DNA of 64,000 nt from Arenibacter certesii DSM 19833 (GCF_000429545.1 NZ_AUCB01000005.1:124001-188000), one strand, 5' to 3'. Counted from the stretch's first letter, positions 1-11,012 are shown. The notes: generated by a model not told the origin, from the sequence alone. Numbers and translations are program-made.

Positions 1-1
1 A

Positions 2-1366
2 CGTAGTTATTTTGGGCAATTCTACCTTTACCTTGGGCTCGGTTGTGTTTTACTTTTGATAGGCATTGCCGTTTCGCCGTTGGGGAAAATTAAATTGGGA
101 AAACCTTCAGAAGCACCAGAGCATAGCTTTTGGGCATGGTCAGCAATGCTATACAGTGCTGGGATGGGAGCAGGTATATTATTACGAGCGGTACAGGAAC
201 CAGTTTTTATGCAACAACATCCACCCTACCCCTCACAAGCCTCTCCAGATATCTTAGCCTTAGTATATACCTTTTACCAATGGGGCTTTACTGCTTGGGC
301 TTTTTACGGACTTTTTGCCATGATAATTGGATACTTCCTCTTTGTGAAGAAACGAAAAGTCTTAGTGAGTGCAACAATAGCTGACGTAGTTTCGCATAGG
401 CCCACCAAAACAGGCATAGATATCTTAACTGTAATCACTACCGTATTTGGCCTGGTTGCCGCAATAGGCTTGGGAACCACTCAAATTAATGGGGGAATAA
501 ATTTTATATTTTCCGCGCAAAATGGATTGCTAACTACTTTATTTTTAGCCACAATTATTTCCTCCCTCGCCTTTTACTCCGCCTGGAACGGGGTAAACAA
601 GGGCATAAAGGTGATTTCAAAGATAAATATCCTTATCACCATTGCCTTGCTTACATTCACCTTTGTCAACAGCGATATGGGTGCTGTTCTCTTCAATTTT
701 TACAAAGCAACGCTGCAATATATTAAAGACTTTATCCCGATGAGTCTAGCATTTGGTGATTATGATCCGGGCATTGCCTTTCTTACCGACTGGACCTATT
801 ATTATTGGGCATTCTGGATTGCTTGGGCACCATTCACCGGAATTTTTATTGCACGTATCTCCAAAGGACGCTCCTTAAGACAATTATTATTAGGAGTGTT
901 GATCGTTCCTAGCTTAGGTACTTTTTTCTGGTTTTCCGTATTTGGAACTTCCGCCTTTCAGCTAATGGAGGTTTGGGGTAGTTACCAGGGAGAATTTAGT
1001 GGCGTATTCTCATCCCTATTTATTTTCTTCGCCAATTACCCTATGGCTACCATATTAAACCTGACCACTATTGTGCTTTTGATAGGATTTTTGGTCACCT
1101 CGGTAGATTCTGCAGTGTATGTATTAAGTATGTTTTCGGATAATGGCAAAAAGAACCCAAATAAATCACATCGATTGCTTTGGTCGGTTTTTATATTTCT
1201 CACTACTGTTGCACTACTTCTTTTGGGTAATGCAAAGCCTGAGATAAATGTATTGATTGCAGCTCAAAAGCTACTGATTATCACCTCACTACCTTTTGCT
1301 TTTTTTATGGTTATCATGACTGTAATTTTCCTAAAACAGCTCCTAAAACAAAAAAAACTTCCTTGA
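2..1366 (+). CDS. BCCT family osmolyte transporter, 5'-truncated by window edge
   Basis: Secondary transporter of the betaine/choline/carnitine (BCCT) family in the inner membrane, expected to import quaternary-ammonium osmolytes. The reading frame is open to the window edge, so the N-terminus is missing and the TTG at position 56 is not a real start; 454 residues are visible. Family marks: the glycine-rich GMGAG unwound-helix motif followed by EP, the WG...AW...Y aromatic residues of the next helix, and the signature DWTYYYWAFWIAWAPF followed by FIARISKGR. In the signature the usual WAWWIS reads WAFWIA, so one tryptophan of the BetP-type aromatic box is Phe. The substrate is therefore uncertain. 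It converges on ctlX. Family certain, substrate not. Confidence 0.9.
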   Translation, partial: RSYFGQFYLYLGLGCVLLLIGIAVSPLGKIKLGKPSEAPEHSFWAWSAMLYSAGMGAGILLRAVQEPVFMQQHPPYPSQASPDILALVYTFYQWGFTAWAFYGLFAMIIGYFLFVKKRKVLVSATIADVVSHRPTKTGIDILTVITTVFGLVAAIGLGTTQINGGINFIFSAQNGLLTTLFLATIISSLAFYSAWNGVNKGIKVISKINILITIALLTFTFVNSDMGAVLFNFYKATLQYIKDFIPMSLAFGDYDPGIAFLTDWTYYYWAFWIAWAPFTGIFIARISKGRSLRQLLLGVLIVPSLGTFFWFSVFGTSAFQLMEVWGSYQGEFSGVFSSLFIFFANYPMATILNLTTIVLLIGFLVTSVDSAVYVLSMFSDNGKKNPNKSHRLLWSVFIFLTTVALLLLGNAKPEINVLIAAQKLLIITSLPFAFFMVIMTVIFLKQLLKQKKLP

Positions 1367-1398
1367 TTAAGGCATAAGCATGACGCTTAATAAGGAAG
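1350..1398 (-). terminator. Rho-independent terminator of ctlX
   Basis: On the minus strand a 13-bp stem with one bulge (arms at 1386-1398 and 1358-1371) is followed directly by a run of T (the A-run 1351-1357 on the plus strand). It lies just past the ctlX stop and overlaps the last codons of the BCCT gene. On the plus strand no T-run follows the hairpin, so it works best for ctlX. Confidence 0.75.
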
Positions 1399-1422
1399 AT
1401 GATCTGTTTCTTAAAGATTAGA

Positions 1423-2352
1423 TTATTCTTTTGGCAAAAACACTTCTGCCATCATACATCTTGCACTGCCTCCTCCACAGGTTTCAATGGTCTCCAAAGA
1501 ACTGTGCACAATACCACAGTGCTTTTCTAGTGCAGCAATTTGGTCAGGCCTAAGACTCTTGTACGCAGCTGTACTCATCACTAGAAATCGCCTATTTCCC
1601 ATACCTAGTACCTGAAGCATATTCCCAGCAAACTGGTGCATTTGGGCCTCTGAAATAACAATTAATTCTTTCCCGTCTTGTTTTAAATGAGAAACCACAT
1701 TTTTCTTTTCCCTTTTATCATCTATAGCATCTAAGCAGATTACTGCAAATGTTTCAGCCAAGCACATCATAACATTGGTGTGATAAATTGGCTTTCTTTG
1801 CCCACTCACAGACTGGTAAGCAGTGAATATAACAGGAGTGTATTCAAAATCTTCGCAAAATTCTATTAAAAGGTCTTCATCGGCGCGTTGGGAAAGTGCA
1901 CAATAGGCTTTTCGGTTTTCCCTATCCAATATTACGCTACCGGTAGCTTCAAGAAAATACCCTTCGTCCTCAGCAGAAGTATAATCAATGATATTACGGA
2001 TAACAAATCCTTTCTCCTCCACTACATCCAACACATCTTCCCTGCGTTCCCTCCTTCTATTTTCGGCAAACAAAGGATAGAGCCCTACAGTCCCATCTTC
2101 ATGAAAAGATATCCAGTTGTTGGGGAACACTGCATCAGGAGTATCTAGCTCCTTAGTATCCTTCATAACAATTACATTAACACCCTTTTCCCTAAGCACT
2201 AGAACAAAGGCATCAAATTCTGCCTGAGCTCTACTATTTATTTCCTTATTTTTTAAATCAATATCCTCCTGAAAGTAATTATTTACTGCAGTTTGTTCGT
2301 TCATCCGAAAGTTTTCGGGACGAATCATAAGAATGGTATTTGTGATCTGCAT
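1423..2352 (-). CDS. ctlX: CtlX-like citrulline utilization hydrolase (amidinotransferase-fold)
   Basis: Member of the guanidine-group-modifying (pentein-fold) superfamily, closest to the CtlX proteins found next to arginine/citrulline genes in Bacteroidota; a cytosolic hydrolase acting on citrulline or a related ureido/guanidino compound. 309 residues, full length. Visible marks: DAVFPNNW near residue 73 (substrate Asp and Asn), a conserved YFLEATGS stretch, the catalytic His in HTNVMMC, and the C-terminal GGGSARCMMAE carrying the nucleophilic Cys. A possible promoter -7 box (TAAATTTG, 2466-2473 on the minus strand) lies about 115 nt upstream. A second pentein-fold gene follows upstream, suggesting related substrates. 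The citrulline activity is inferred from family only. Confidence 0.75.
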   Translation of the reverse strand: MQITNTILMIRPENFRMNEQTAVNNYFQEDIDLKNKEINSRAQAEFDAFVLVLREKGVNVIVMKDTKELDTPDAVFPNNWISFHEDGTVGLYPLFAENRRRERREDVLDVVEEKGFVIRNIIDYTSAEDEGYFLEATGSVILDRENRKAYCALSQRADEDLLIEFCEDFEYTPVIFTAYQSVSGQRKPIYHTNVMMCLAETFAVICLDAIDDKREKKNVVSHLKQDGKELIVISEAQMHQFAGNMLQVLGMGNRRFLVMSTAAYKSLRPDQIAALEKHCGIVHSSLETIETCGGGSARCMMAEVFLPKE

Positions 2353-2602
2353 TATTTTTATTTTATAATATTTGAAATATTAATCCTCTACTAGATGAAA
2401 TAGAACATAAGTCCAGATCAGCAAAGGGTTTAAAACCACTCTTGTATAAACTAATATAGGTTTGCCAAATTTATACTTTATTGCCCTAAAAAATCTACCA
2501 TATGTTTTGCTTAAAGCAACTAAGACTTGCATCCCATATTCTAGGTTGCGCTTAATTATGGATCTTTCTAAAGGATTTTAAATACGAGAACATAAAGTTG
2601 TA
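2353..2602. other. Intergenic region upstream of ctlX, no gene seen
   Basis: 250 nt of AT-rich sequence without a credible ORF or tRNA. It holds a minus-strand TAAATTTG at 2466-2473 that fits the Bacteroidota -7 element, but no TTG is found at the expected -33 distance. Confidence 0.4.
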
Positions 2603-3517
2603 TTACTCTCTAACTAAAGGTAAGGTACTACACCTTAATAAACCTTCTTGTTTAGCTATCTCTGCATAGGGCACCTCCTCTACCACAAACCCTCGTTGCC
2701 GCAACCAGTTGTTCAATCGGGTAAAATTACGCTCGGATACCACCACAGTAGGCGAAATGGAGAAGACGTTACTCATCATACTATACATCTCCTCTTTAGT
2801 GATCTCAAAAACTTTATCTTTTCCAAAATAATCTATCAACCACTGGTATTCCTCCTCCATTAGGAATCCATTCTTATGCAAGATGGCCATATCCTTTCCT
2901 ATAGGTTGAAAACAACAGTCTAAATGAAGTGCATTTTCCCTAGGATCGGTATTGGATTTCCGAAGCTCGAATGATTTTACAATTTTATTTGGAAATTTCT
3001 CTCTAATAAAATCGACAGCCGCACTATTTGTCCTAGCGGTAATGTAGTTTGAATATTCGGGTCCGGAATAGGTGCCTATAAAAATATATTCTTTCCAGGG
3101 CATAACATCACCACCTTCTATATGTACTTCTTTAGGAGGATAAATAATTTGATCTTCATCTATTTTTTCCAACACATATTTTATAGCGTGGAACTCTTCC
3201 TCCCTATCTGGAAGAATATTTGCTTTGATCAGCTTATCTTCAATGACGAATGCAATATCCCTGGTGAAAATTTGGTTACAATCTGTTATGACCCTTGGCC
3301 TAAACACTTGAACACCATACTTTTTTAAGACTGTGGCAAAGGCATCCATTTCCTGCACCATGTCCACCTCCTTAGGGTAGGTGCCGGCCAAAATGTGTTG
3401 CAATGACTTTGGATCGTATGCCTGCTCTGCTAAAGGAACGGGACCGCTACTTAACGCCGTCCCCAACACCACCGATTTTAAATTTGAAGTTTCGTCTTTA
3501 ATATTCAACTTAAGCAT
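2603..3517 (-). CDS. Arginine deiminase / dimethylarginine dimethylaminohydrolase family protein
   Basis: Pentein-fold amidinohydrolase of 304 residues, probably cleaving a guanidino group from arginine or a methylated arginine. Visible catalytic set: Glu/Asp in HIEGGDV, His in ALHLDCCF, and a C-terminal Cys in LLRCSTLPL; TRDIAFV fits the substrate-binding Asp region. I place the start at the ATG at 3517; an upstream in-frame TTG at 3535 would add six residues but has nothing to favour it. A TATATTTG -7 box sits at 3533-3540, only about 15 nt before the ATG, so the mRNA leader would be very short. It is adjacent to ctlX in the same orientation. Exact substrate unknown. Confidence 0.8.
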   Translation of the reverse strand: MLKLNIKDETSNLKSVVLGTALSSGPVPLAEQAYDPKSLQHILAGTYPKEVDMVQEMDAFATVLKKYGVQVFRPRVITDCNQIFTRDIAFVIEDKLIKANILPDREEEFHAIKYVLEKIDEDQIIYPPKEVHIEGGDVMPWKEYIFIGTYSGPEYSNYITARTNSAAVDFIREKFPNKIVKSFELRKSNTDPRENALHLDCCFQPIGKDMAILHKNGFLMEEEYQWLIDYFGKDKVFEITKEEMYSMMSNVFSISPTVVVSERNFTRLNNWLRQRGFVVEEVPYAEIAKQEGLLRCSTLPLVRE

Positions 3518-3566
3518 AGCTGATTTTTTAAACAAATATAGAAAATACTTGTGCTTATAAAGTAAA

Positions 3567-3600
3567 CAGCCCCAAGTATAAAGACTACTAGGGGCTGCTA
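3567..3600 (-). terminator. Probable terminator of gltA
   Basis: Minus-strand hairpin with arms around 3591-3599 and 3565-3573 (AGCAGCCCC / GGGGCTG core) and a 17-nt loop, followed by a T-rich stretch. It starts about 20 nt after the gltA stop. The loop is long and the T-tract interrupted, so it is weaker than the others in the window. Confidence 0.5.
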
Positions 3601-3618
3601 TAATAATATTATAATTTA

Positions 3619-4902
3619 TTATCTTTTATCTACCGCAACAAATTCTCTTGAGGCATGTCCAATATATACCTGTCTTGGACGGCCAATTGGTTCATTCTTG
3701 AGCCTCATTTCCCTCCATTGAGCTATCCAACCCGGTAGACGACCCAACGCGAACATAACCGTGAACATCTCTGTTGGGATACCCAATGCTCTATATATGA
3801 TGCCCGAATAAAAGTCAACATTTGGATATAATTTTCTATCTACGAAATATTTGTCACTCAAGGCTTCTTTCTCTAATCCTTTAGCTATATCCAAGATAGG
3901 ATCTTCCACCCCTAGATCGCCCAGCACTTCATCTGCTGCTTTCTTAATTATTTTAGCCCTTGGATCAAAATTTTTATACACTCTATGCCCAAAGCCCATT
4001 AATCTAAAAGGATCATTCTTGTCCTTAGCTTTGCTCATATATTTTTTAGTATCTCCACCGTCAGCTTCAATAGCCTCCAACATTTCTAATACTGCCTGGT
4101 TGGCCCCGCCGTGCAAAGGACCCCATAATGCAGCGATCCCTGCCGATAACGATGCAAAAAGTCCAGCATGTGACGACCCCACCATACGAACGGTAGAAGT
4201 AGAGCAGTTTTGCTCGTGGTCTGCATGCAAGATCAATAATTTATCCAATGCATCTATGACCACTTTATTCTTCTCATATTTATGGTTTGGCCTTTTAAAC
4301 ATCATTTTATGAATGTTCTCTACATATCCTAGCGTATCGTCTCCATAATCTAACGGCAATCCTTTTTTCTTTCTTAAGGTCCATGATACCAGTACTGGGA
4401 ATTTAGCCAATATTCTAACGATTGCCCAATACATCTCCTTTTCGGAGGTTACGTTTACGGAGCTAGGGTTAAAAGCAATCAATGCAGAAGTTAAACTTGT
4501 AAGCACTCCCATTGGGTGTGCCGACTTTGGAAAACCGTCTAGGATTTTCTTCATTTCCTCATCTACATGGGATTCTCCCTTAATATCGTTATGAAACTTA
4601 TGTAATTCCTCTTGGTTAGGTAACTCACCAAAAATTAACAAATAGGCTACTTCTAAAAAATCTGCCTTTTCCGCCAATTCTTCGATTGAATATCCTCTGT
4701 ACCTTAGAATACCTTTTTCTCCATCAAGAAACGTGATGGCACTTTCACAAGAGCCCGTATTCTTAAATCCAGGATCGATGGTTATCATTCCCGTTTCAGA
4801 GCGCATAGTTTTAATATCTATGGCTAATTCATTCTCAGTACCTTTAATTACCGGAAATTCGTAACTCTTTCCAGCATATTCCAATCTTGCGTTATTTGAC
4901 AT
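3619..4902 (-). CDS. gltA: Citrate synthase
   Basis: Condenses oxaloacetate and acetyl-CoA to citrate at the entry of the TCA cycle. 427 residues, the length of type-II (hexameric, Gram-negative) citrate synthases, with the N-terminal beta-rich segment (residues 1-60) followed by the all-helical catalytic part. Visible motifs: ILHADHEQNCST (active-site His), WGPLHGGAN (His) and GFGHRVYKNFDPRA, plus a conserved Asp in NVDFYSGI. It ends with a hairpin at 3567-3600. A weak upstream promoter match (TTG, 20 nt, TAATTTTA) is seen on the minus strand between 4920 and 4950. The gene upstream on the same strand is a glycogen synthase, with 122 nt between. Confidence 0.97.
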   Translation of the reverse strand: MSNNARLEYAGKSYEFPVIKGTENELAIDIKTMRSETGMITIDPGFKNTGSCESAITFLDGEKGILRYRGYSIEELAEKADFLEVAYLLIFGELPNQEELHKFHNDIKGESHVDEEMKKILDGFPKSAHPMGVLTSLTSALIAFNPSSVNVTSEKEMYWAIVRILAKFPVLVSWTLRKKKGLPLDYGDDTLGYVENIHKMMFKRPNHKYEKNKVVIDALDKLLILHADHEQNCSTSTVRMVGSSHAGLFASLSAGIAALWGPLHGGANQAVLEMLEAIEADGGDTKKYMSKAKDKNDPFRLMGFGHRVYKNFDPRAKIIKKAADEVLGDLGVEDPILDIAKGLEKEALSDKYFVDRKLYPNVDFYSGIIYRALGIPTEMFTVMFALGRLPGWIAQWREMRLKNEPIGRPRQVYIGHASREFVAVDKR

Positions 4903-5024
4903 TTCTTAGCTTCCTATTTTTTTGATTAATGGTAAAATTACTAAAAACACCTAAGTTTAACAATGCAGGATTTCTTATTTTACAAATTATTATGAAATCT
5001 ACCTTATCAACCTAAAGCTTTTAT

Positions 5025-6566
5025 TTATCGATTAATGGAATACAAATATTTATAATAGTCATCTAGGGATTTTTCCCAAGTAAACCTCATTTTCTTAGCA
5101 TTAGCGCCAATCTGATCCCATTTAGGTTTGTCATTGATATAAACATCCATAGCTTGATCCATTACCTCCAACATATTTTCTATTTTTTCATCATAGGTTT
5201 TACCATCAAAGGTAAATCCTGTTTTCATATGTTTAACCGTATCTTTTAGTCCACCTGTATTATGTACTAAACAAGGATTTCCATTTCGCATGGATAACAT
5301 TTGACTAATTCCACATGGCTCAAATAAACTGGGCATAAAATATAGATCAGTTTCCAAATACATTGAGTCTATAAGGTCTTCGGATTGCCCATTGGTAAAG
5401 ATAAAATTATCATGCTCGTAACTCAATCTTCGAAACAACTCCTCATAATCTGGAGCTCCCGTACCTAAAAGCATAAAAATTCCATCAACCTTTTTAAGTT
5501 TCTCTAAGATAGCAACAAAAGCCTCAGGTGATCGTTTAAAAAAATAAAACTTTTGCTCGGTCAATCTCGCCACGCTAGAGACAATAAATTTAGGTCTATT
5601 GGAAACATACTGCATTACTTTCTCACCGGTATGCGCTAAAAAGTCGGCTTTATATTTCTTATCCTCGTCCTGCAACCAACCAAAAAGAGCCTTTACAGTG
5701 TTCCGGTAAATAAATCCCTTTTCCGCTACTCTAATATTTTTATAGTTAGCTCCATTTAAGATACCAAATAGCCTCCCCTCGTTATTTGCTAGTTGTAGGT
5801 CGGACTCAAGGCCTTCTCCTCCTATAAATTCTGGCGGCGCACTAGGTTTAAGCACATCTTCCTTATAAGACGGTGATACTGTATGCACAGAATCTGCCAA
5901 TCTAATCCCCACAGCCATGAGGTTTATGCAATCCTGATAACGATGGTCCCTCAACTTTTCCTCATCAATTGGGATATTTGGAAACCAGTTGGACAAAGAT
6001 GAATAATTATCATAAAATGGTCTTATTCCCTGAATGGCCAAGTTATGTATTGTATACACAAATCGCATTTTTTTCAATACGGTATAGTCAGGATGATACG
6101 TTTTAATAAACAAAAGAAGACTGGAATGCCAGTCGTGCATATGTACAATATCTAGATTCCCAAAATAACCTAACTTTATAGCTTCTGCAACTGCGGTACA
6201 AAATATGGTATATTTTATGTTATCCGTAAAAAATGGTTCTTCAGGATCGTCATGATAGATATGCCCTATCTCCCCAGCTTTTATTTCGGGATGATGTATT
6301 ACGTAATGATGTAGATTATCAAACTCTTTTTTAGGGTTAATTTTATAAAGCTCGGCGTCATAGACAATACCCCTTAAAGGGAAAGACATAGTACCGACCA
6401 GCGTTCCATTTTGGTGCAATCTGGAATAGGAAGGCACTACAATATGTGCAGAATCTCCCCGCTCAGAGATTTGCCTTGGCACATCCCGGACCACATCCCC
6501 CATTCCACCAGCCTTACATTGAGCGATCCCATCATTCTCAGCCGCTACAAATAGAAAATTGATCAT
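5025..6566 (-). CDS. glgA: Glycogen/starch synthase, GT5 family
   Basis: ADP-glucose (or UDP-glucose) alpha-1,4-glucosyltransferase extending glycogen, a GT-B fold glycosyltransferase of family 5. 513 residues. The N-terminal glucose-nucleotide loop reads KAGGMGDVVRDVP (usual KTGGLADV/KVGGLGDV), HMHDWHSSLL marks the acceptor side, and the C-terminal catalytic patch SLFEPCGISQM followed by HNTGGLKDTV is intact. No glgB, glgC or phosphorylase is nearby; the gene stands alone between eno and gltA, so its sugar donor and product are inferred from family only. The terminator after eno separates it from the upstream gene, so it should have its own promoter within 6567-6647. Confidence 0.85.
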   Translation of the reverse strand: MINFLFVAAENDGIAQCKAGGMGDVVRDVPRQISERGDSAHIVVPSYSRLHQNGTLVGTMSFPLRGIVYDAELYKINPKKEFDNLHHYVIHHPEIKAGEIGHIYHDDPEEPFFTDNIKYTIFCTAVAEAIKLGYFGNLDIVHMHDWHSSLLLFIKTYHPDYTVLKKMRFVYTIHNLAIQGIRPFYDNYSSLSNWFPNIPIDEEKLRDHRYQDCINLMAVGIRLADSVHTVSPSYKEDVLKPSAPPEFIGGEGLESDLQLANNEGRLFGILNGANYKNIRVAEKGFIYRNTVKALFGWLQDEDKKYKADFLAHTGEKVMQYVSNRPKFIVSSVARLTEQKFYFFKRSPEAFVAILEKLKKVDGIFMLLGTGAPDYEELFRRLSYEHDNFIFTNGQSEDLIDSMYLETDLYFMPSLFEPCGISQMLSMRNGNPCLVHNTGGLKDTVKHMKTGFTFDGKTYDEKIENMLEVMDQAMDVYINDKPKWDQIGANAKKMRFTWEKSLDDYYKYLYSINR

Positions 6567-6647
6567 AGGTTTGTTTTAAATGGTTAGTTAATTAGTGGAT
6601 AATATAATTATTTATTTCTGATATATTGACAAACCCCAGCTATATTT

Positions 6648-6688
6648 AATAAAAAATGCCATTCAAAAATTGAATGGCATTTTTTATT
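6648..6688 (-). terminator. Strong rho-independent terminator after eno
   Basis: Near-perfect inverted repeat: left arm 6648-6666, loop of three A (6667-6669), right arm 6670-6688, with a GCCATTCAA core and A/T-runs on both sides. It is symmetrical and would end transcription from either strand; eno, reading leftward, ends 25 nt before it. Confidence 0.85.
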
Positions 6689-6712
6689 AAAACCAATGTA
6701 AAAGAAAAGCTC

Positions 6713-8014
<1,302 letters not shown>

Positions 8015-8036
8015 TTATTTTAGTTAATTTATTGTG

Positions 8037-8044
8037 CAAATATA
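8037..8044 (-). promoter_or_regulatory. Candidate -7 promoter element for eno
   Basis: Minus-strand TATATTTG matches the Bacteroidota -7 consensus TAnnTTTG and lies 34 nt upstream of the eno ATG. No TTG is seen at the -33 distance, so the call rests on the -7 box and position alone. Confidence 0.4.
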
Positions 8045-8103
8045 GTAAAGGATGCCCGTTTTCCCCTTATAATTATCAGGATAATAGCGTTTTCCTGTTA
8101 CAA

Positions 8104-9231
8104 TCAAACTACATTGGTCTGGTTTGATGAGGATTCGATCATTTCAATAAATTGATCAAAAAGGTAATTAGCATCATTAGGTCCCGGACTGGCTTCTGGA
8201 TGATACTGAACCGAAAACACATTCTTTCCTTTCATTCTCATTCCTGCCAAGGTATCATCATTTAAATGTAAATGGGTGATTTCTAGGTCAGGATTTGCTT
8301 CAGCCTCTTCTTTATTTACGGCAAAACCATGATTTTGGGATGTAATTTCTCCTTTCCCTGTGACCAAATTCATTACAGGGTGGTTAATTCCCCTATGTCC
8401 ATTGTGCATTTTATAAGTAGAAACCTCATTGGCCAATGCCAATACTTGATGTCCAAGACAAATCCCGAACAAAGGTTTTCCTGAATCTATCATTTTCTTG
8501 GCAGCAGCAACAGCTTCCTGTAATGGAGCCGGATCTCCAGGCCCATTAGAAATAAAATAAGCATCGGGATTCCACTCGCTCATTTCCTCAAAGGTAGCAT
8601 TATAAGGAAAGACTTTAATATAGGCATCCCTTTTCGCCAAGTTGCGAAGAATGTTCTTTTTGATTCCAATATCCAGTGCAGAAATCTTATACTTTGCAGA
8701 TGCTTCACCATAGTAATACGGTTCTTTAGTAGAAACTTTTGAAGCAAGCTCCAAACCTTCCATACTAGGCACTGCAGCTAATTTCTTCTTTAATTCTTCT
8801 ATGTTATGAATATCTGTAGATATAACAGCATTCATAGCTCCGTTGTCTCTTATATATCCTACCAAAGCTCTAGTATCTACATCAGATATGGCAAATAAAT
8901 TACTCTTCTCCATAAATTCTAACAGACTAGCATCGGAATAGGGTCTGGAATAGGTATAACTAAAATTTTTACATACCAAACCTGATATTTGCACAGCGCT
9001 GGATTCTATTTCATCTTCTTGCGTACCATAATTTCCAATGTGGGCAGTACTTGTCACCATTATTTGACCAAAATAGGAAGGATCGGTAAATATTTCCTGA
9101 TATCCGGTCATTCCGGTATTAAAGCAAGCTTCGCCAAAGACCGTACCTTCTTTGTCGCCTACAGACTTACCGTGAAAAATAGTTCCATCGGCCAATAACA
9201 ATATTGCTTTTTTTCTTGTTTGATACTTCAT
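8104..9231 (-). CDS. carA: Carbamoyl-phosphate synthase small (glutaminase) subunit
   Basis: Supplies ammonia from glutamine to the CarB subunit for carbamoyl phosphate, feeding pyrimidine and arginine synthesis. 375 residues. The N-terminal CPSase small-subunit domain (LLLADGTIFHGKSVG, FNTGMTGYQEI) is followed by a class I glutamine amidotransferase domain with the nucleophile in FGICLGHQVLA and His/Glu in QYHPEASPGP. carB is not in the window. The gene is preceded by the rplQ terminator, so it is transcribed separately from the ribosomal genes, with 175 nt of upstream space for its promoter. Confidence 0.97.
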   Translation of the reverse strand: MKYQTRKKAILLLADGTIFHGKSVGDKEGTVFGEACFNTGMTGYQEIFTDPSYFGQIMVTSTAHIGNYGTQEDEIESSAVQISGLVCKNFSYTYSRPYSDASLLEFMEKSNLFAISDVDTRALVGYIRDNGAMNAVISTDIHNIEELKKKLAAVPSMEGLELASKVSTKEPYYYGEASAKYKISALDIGIKKNILRNLAKRDAYIKVFPYNATFEEMSEWNPDAYFISNGPGDPAPLQEAVAAAKKMIDSGKPLFGICLGHQVLALANEVSTYKMHNGHRGINHPVMNLVTGKGEITSQNHGFAVNKEEAEANPDLEITHLHLNDDTLAGMRMKGKNVFSVQYHPEASPGPNDANYLFDQFIEMIESSSNQTNVV

Positions 9232-9345
9232 TTTCTAGTGTTACCTTATTTTTAATTGACAAAATGATATAAACCAGGATGTCTCCATGGTGCAGCTATT
9301 TTGCTCGATGCGATAAAGTTACGAGGAAGCTAGCTTATTTGATAT

Positions 9346-9380
9346 AAAAAAAGGATAAGCTTTTAGGCTTATCCTTTTTA
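9346..9380 (-). terminator. Terminator of the alpha operon after rplQ
   Basis: Minus-strand hairpin with arms 9367-9378 and 9349-9360 (AAAAGGATAAGC core), 6-nt loop, followed by a long T-run (A-run 9346-9352 on the plus strand). It lies 27 nt past the rplQ stop and closes the ribosomal run. Confidence 0.85.
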
Positions 9381-9406
9381 AAAAATGATATTATGTAATA
9401 ACAATG

Positions 9407-9943
9407 CTATTCTTTAGAATCATCGCCTTTAGATTCTGCCTTGCTATCAGTATCAGCTTTTGACTCAGTGTTTGCAGCTGGTGCAACCGGAGTTTCAGAT
9501 TTCTTAGATCTTCTACCTCTCCTCGTAGTTTTCTGCTTCTTAGACTTGTCAGCATTGTAGAGTTCATTGAAATCTACTAATTCTATCATCGCCATATCAG
9601 CATTATCCCCTAGTCGGTTTCCCAATTTAATAATTCTAGTATATCCTCCTGGTCTATCGCCAATTTTCTCCGCTACATTACCAAATAATTCAGTAATTGC
9701 ATTTTTATCGCGAAGATTTTTGAAAACGATACGACGGTTATGGGTTCCCTTCTCAAGAGTCTGGTTGTTCTCTGCCTTAGATTTAGTAATCAAAGGCTCT
9801 ACAAACTGCTTTAGAGCTTTAGCTTTAGCTACAGTTGTATTTATTCTCTTGTGTTCTATTAAAGAACAGGCCATATTTGCCAACATCGCGCTTCTATGGG
9901 CTGTCTTTCTTCCTAAATGATTAACTTTTTTGCCGTGTCTCAT
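9407..9943 (-). CDS. rplQ: 50S ribosomal protein L17
   Basis: Large-subunit protein near the peptide exit tunnel. The core (residues 1-125) is typical: [17 protein letters not shown], then [13 protein letters not shown]. Residues 126-178 form a low-complexity Lys/Ser/Asp/Glu-rich tail absent from the roughly 120-residue proteobacterial protein but common in Bacteroidota. Last gene of the alpha operon, 58 nt after rpoA and followed by a terminator. Confidence 0.97.
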   Translation of the reverse strand: MRHGKKVNHLGRKTAHRSAMLANMACSLIEHKRINTTVAKAKALKQFVEPLITKSKAENNQTLEKGTHNRRIVFKNLRDKNAITELFGNVAEKIGDRPGGYTRIIKLGNRLGDNADMAMIELVDFNELYNADKSKKQKTTRRGRRSKKSETPVAPAANTESKADTDSKAESKGDDSKE

Positions 9944-10001
9944 TGTACTTTTCTATAAACTTTTTTCTAGATATGGTTATCCCAAATCTTTAAAAGCGCT
10001 A

Positions 10002-10994
10002 TTAATCTTTATCCAATTTATATTTTGATAAGTCCATTCCGAAACTCAATCCTTTGTTCATCACCAATTCTTCCAATTCGGTCAAGGATTTTTTTCCAAA
10101 GTTTCTAAACTTCATTAAATCGTTCTTGTTATAGGCAACCAAGTCTCCTAAAGAATCCACTTCCGCTGCTTTTAAACAGTTTAGCGCCCTTACAGAAAGG
10201 TCTAAGTCTACCAATTTAGTCTTTAAAAGCTGACGCATGTGCAACGATTCCTCATCATAGGTCTCTGTTTGTGCAATCTCGTCTGCTTCCAAAGTAATAC
10301 GTTCATCTGAAAACAACATAAAGTGGTGAATAAGAACTTTAGCCCCCTCGGTTAATGCGTCTTTCGGATGAATAGAGCCATCGGTCTGAATCTCGAAAAC
10401 TAATTTTTCATAATCTGTTTTCTGTTCTACCCTAAAGTTCTCTATGCTATACTTAACGTTCTTTATAGGTGTAAAGATAGAATCTACAGCAATGGTACCT
10501 AACATAGCATTGGACTTTTTATTCTCCTCCGCTGGCACATAACCCCTACCTTTTTCGATAGTGATATGCATGTTAAGGTTCACTTTAGGCTCCATGTTAC
10601 AGATAACTAAATCTGGGTTCAACACCTGATAGCCTGAGATGAATTTTTGAAAATCCCCTGCAGTTAGCTGTTCTTTTCCACTAACGGAAATAGATACCGT
10701 TTCACTGTCCACGTCATCGATCTGTCTTTTAAAACGAACTTGCTTAAGATTTAAAATGATTTCGGTAACGTCTTCCACAACACCTGAAATTACAGAAAAC
10801 TCGTGTTCTACCTTATCAATTCTGACAGAAGTGATAGCAAAGCCTTCCAAGGAAGAAAGCAGAACCCTTCTTAATGCGTTCCCAATAGTAAGGCCATAAC
10901 CTGGTTCCAACGGACGAAATTCAAATTTGCCTTCGAAATCGGAGGAATCAATCATTATAACTTTATCGGGCTTCTGAAAATTTAATAATGCCAT
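10002..10994 (-). CDS. rpoA: RNA polymerase alpha subunit
   Basis: Assembly scaffold of RNA polymerase and contact point for upstream promoter DNA and activators. 330 residues: the N-terminal dimerisation/assembly domain (1-235, with [21 protein letters not shown]) and the alpha-CTD (about 250-315, with [14 protein letters not shown] and a helix-hairpin-helix ending LTELEELV). Alpha operon order rpsM-rpsK-rpsD-rpoA-rplQ is kept. Confidence 0.98.
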   Translation of the reverse strand: MALLNFQKPDKVIMIDSSDFEGKFEFRPLEPGYGLTIGNALRRVLLSSLEGFAITSVRIDKVEHEFSVISGVVEDVTEIILNLKQVRFKRQIDDVDSETVSISVSGKEQLTAGDFQKFISGYQVLNPDLVICNMEPKVNLNMHITIEKGRGYVPAEENKKSNAMLGTIAVDSIFTPIKNVKYSIENFRVEQKTDYEKLVFEIQTDGSIHPKDALTEGAKVLIHHFMLFSDERITLEADEIAQTETYDEESLHMRQLLKTKLVDLDLSVRALNCLKAAEVDSLGDLVAYNKNDLMKFRNFGKKSLTELEELVMNKGLSFGMDLSKYKLDKD

Positions 10995-11012
10995 AATTGG
11001 ATCAGTGTTGTT

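Noticed and set aside
3851-4312. 153-residue open frame on the plus strand inside gltA
   Set aside because: Shadow of gltA on the other strand; no start signal, no family resemblance.
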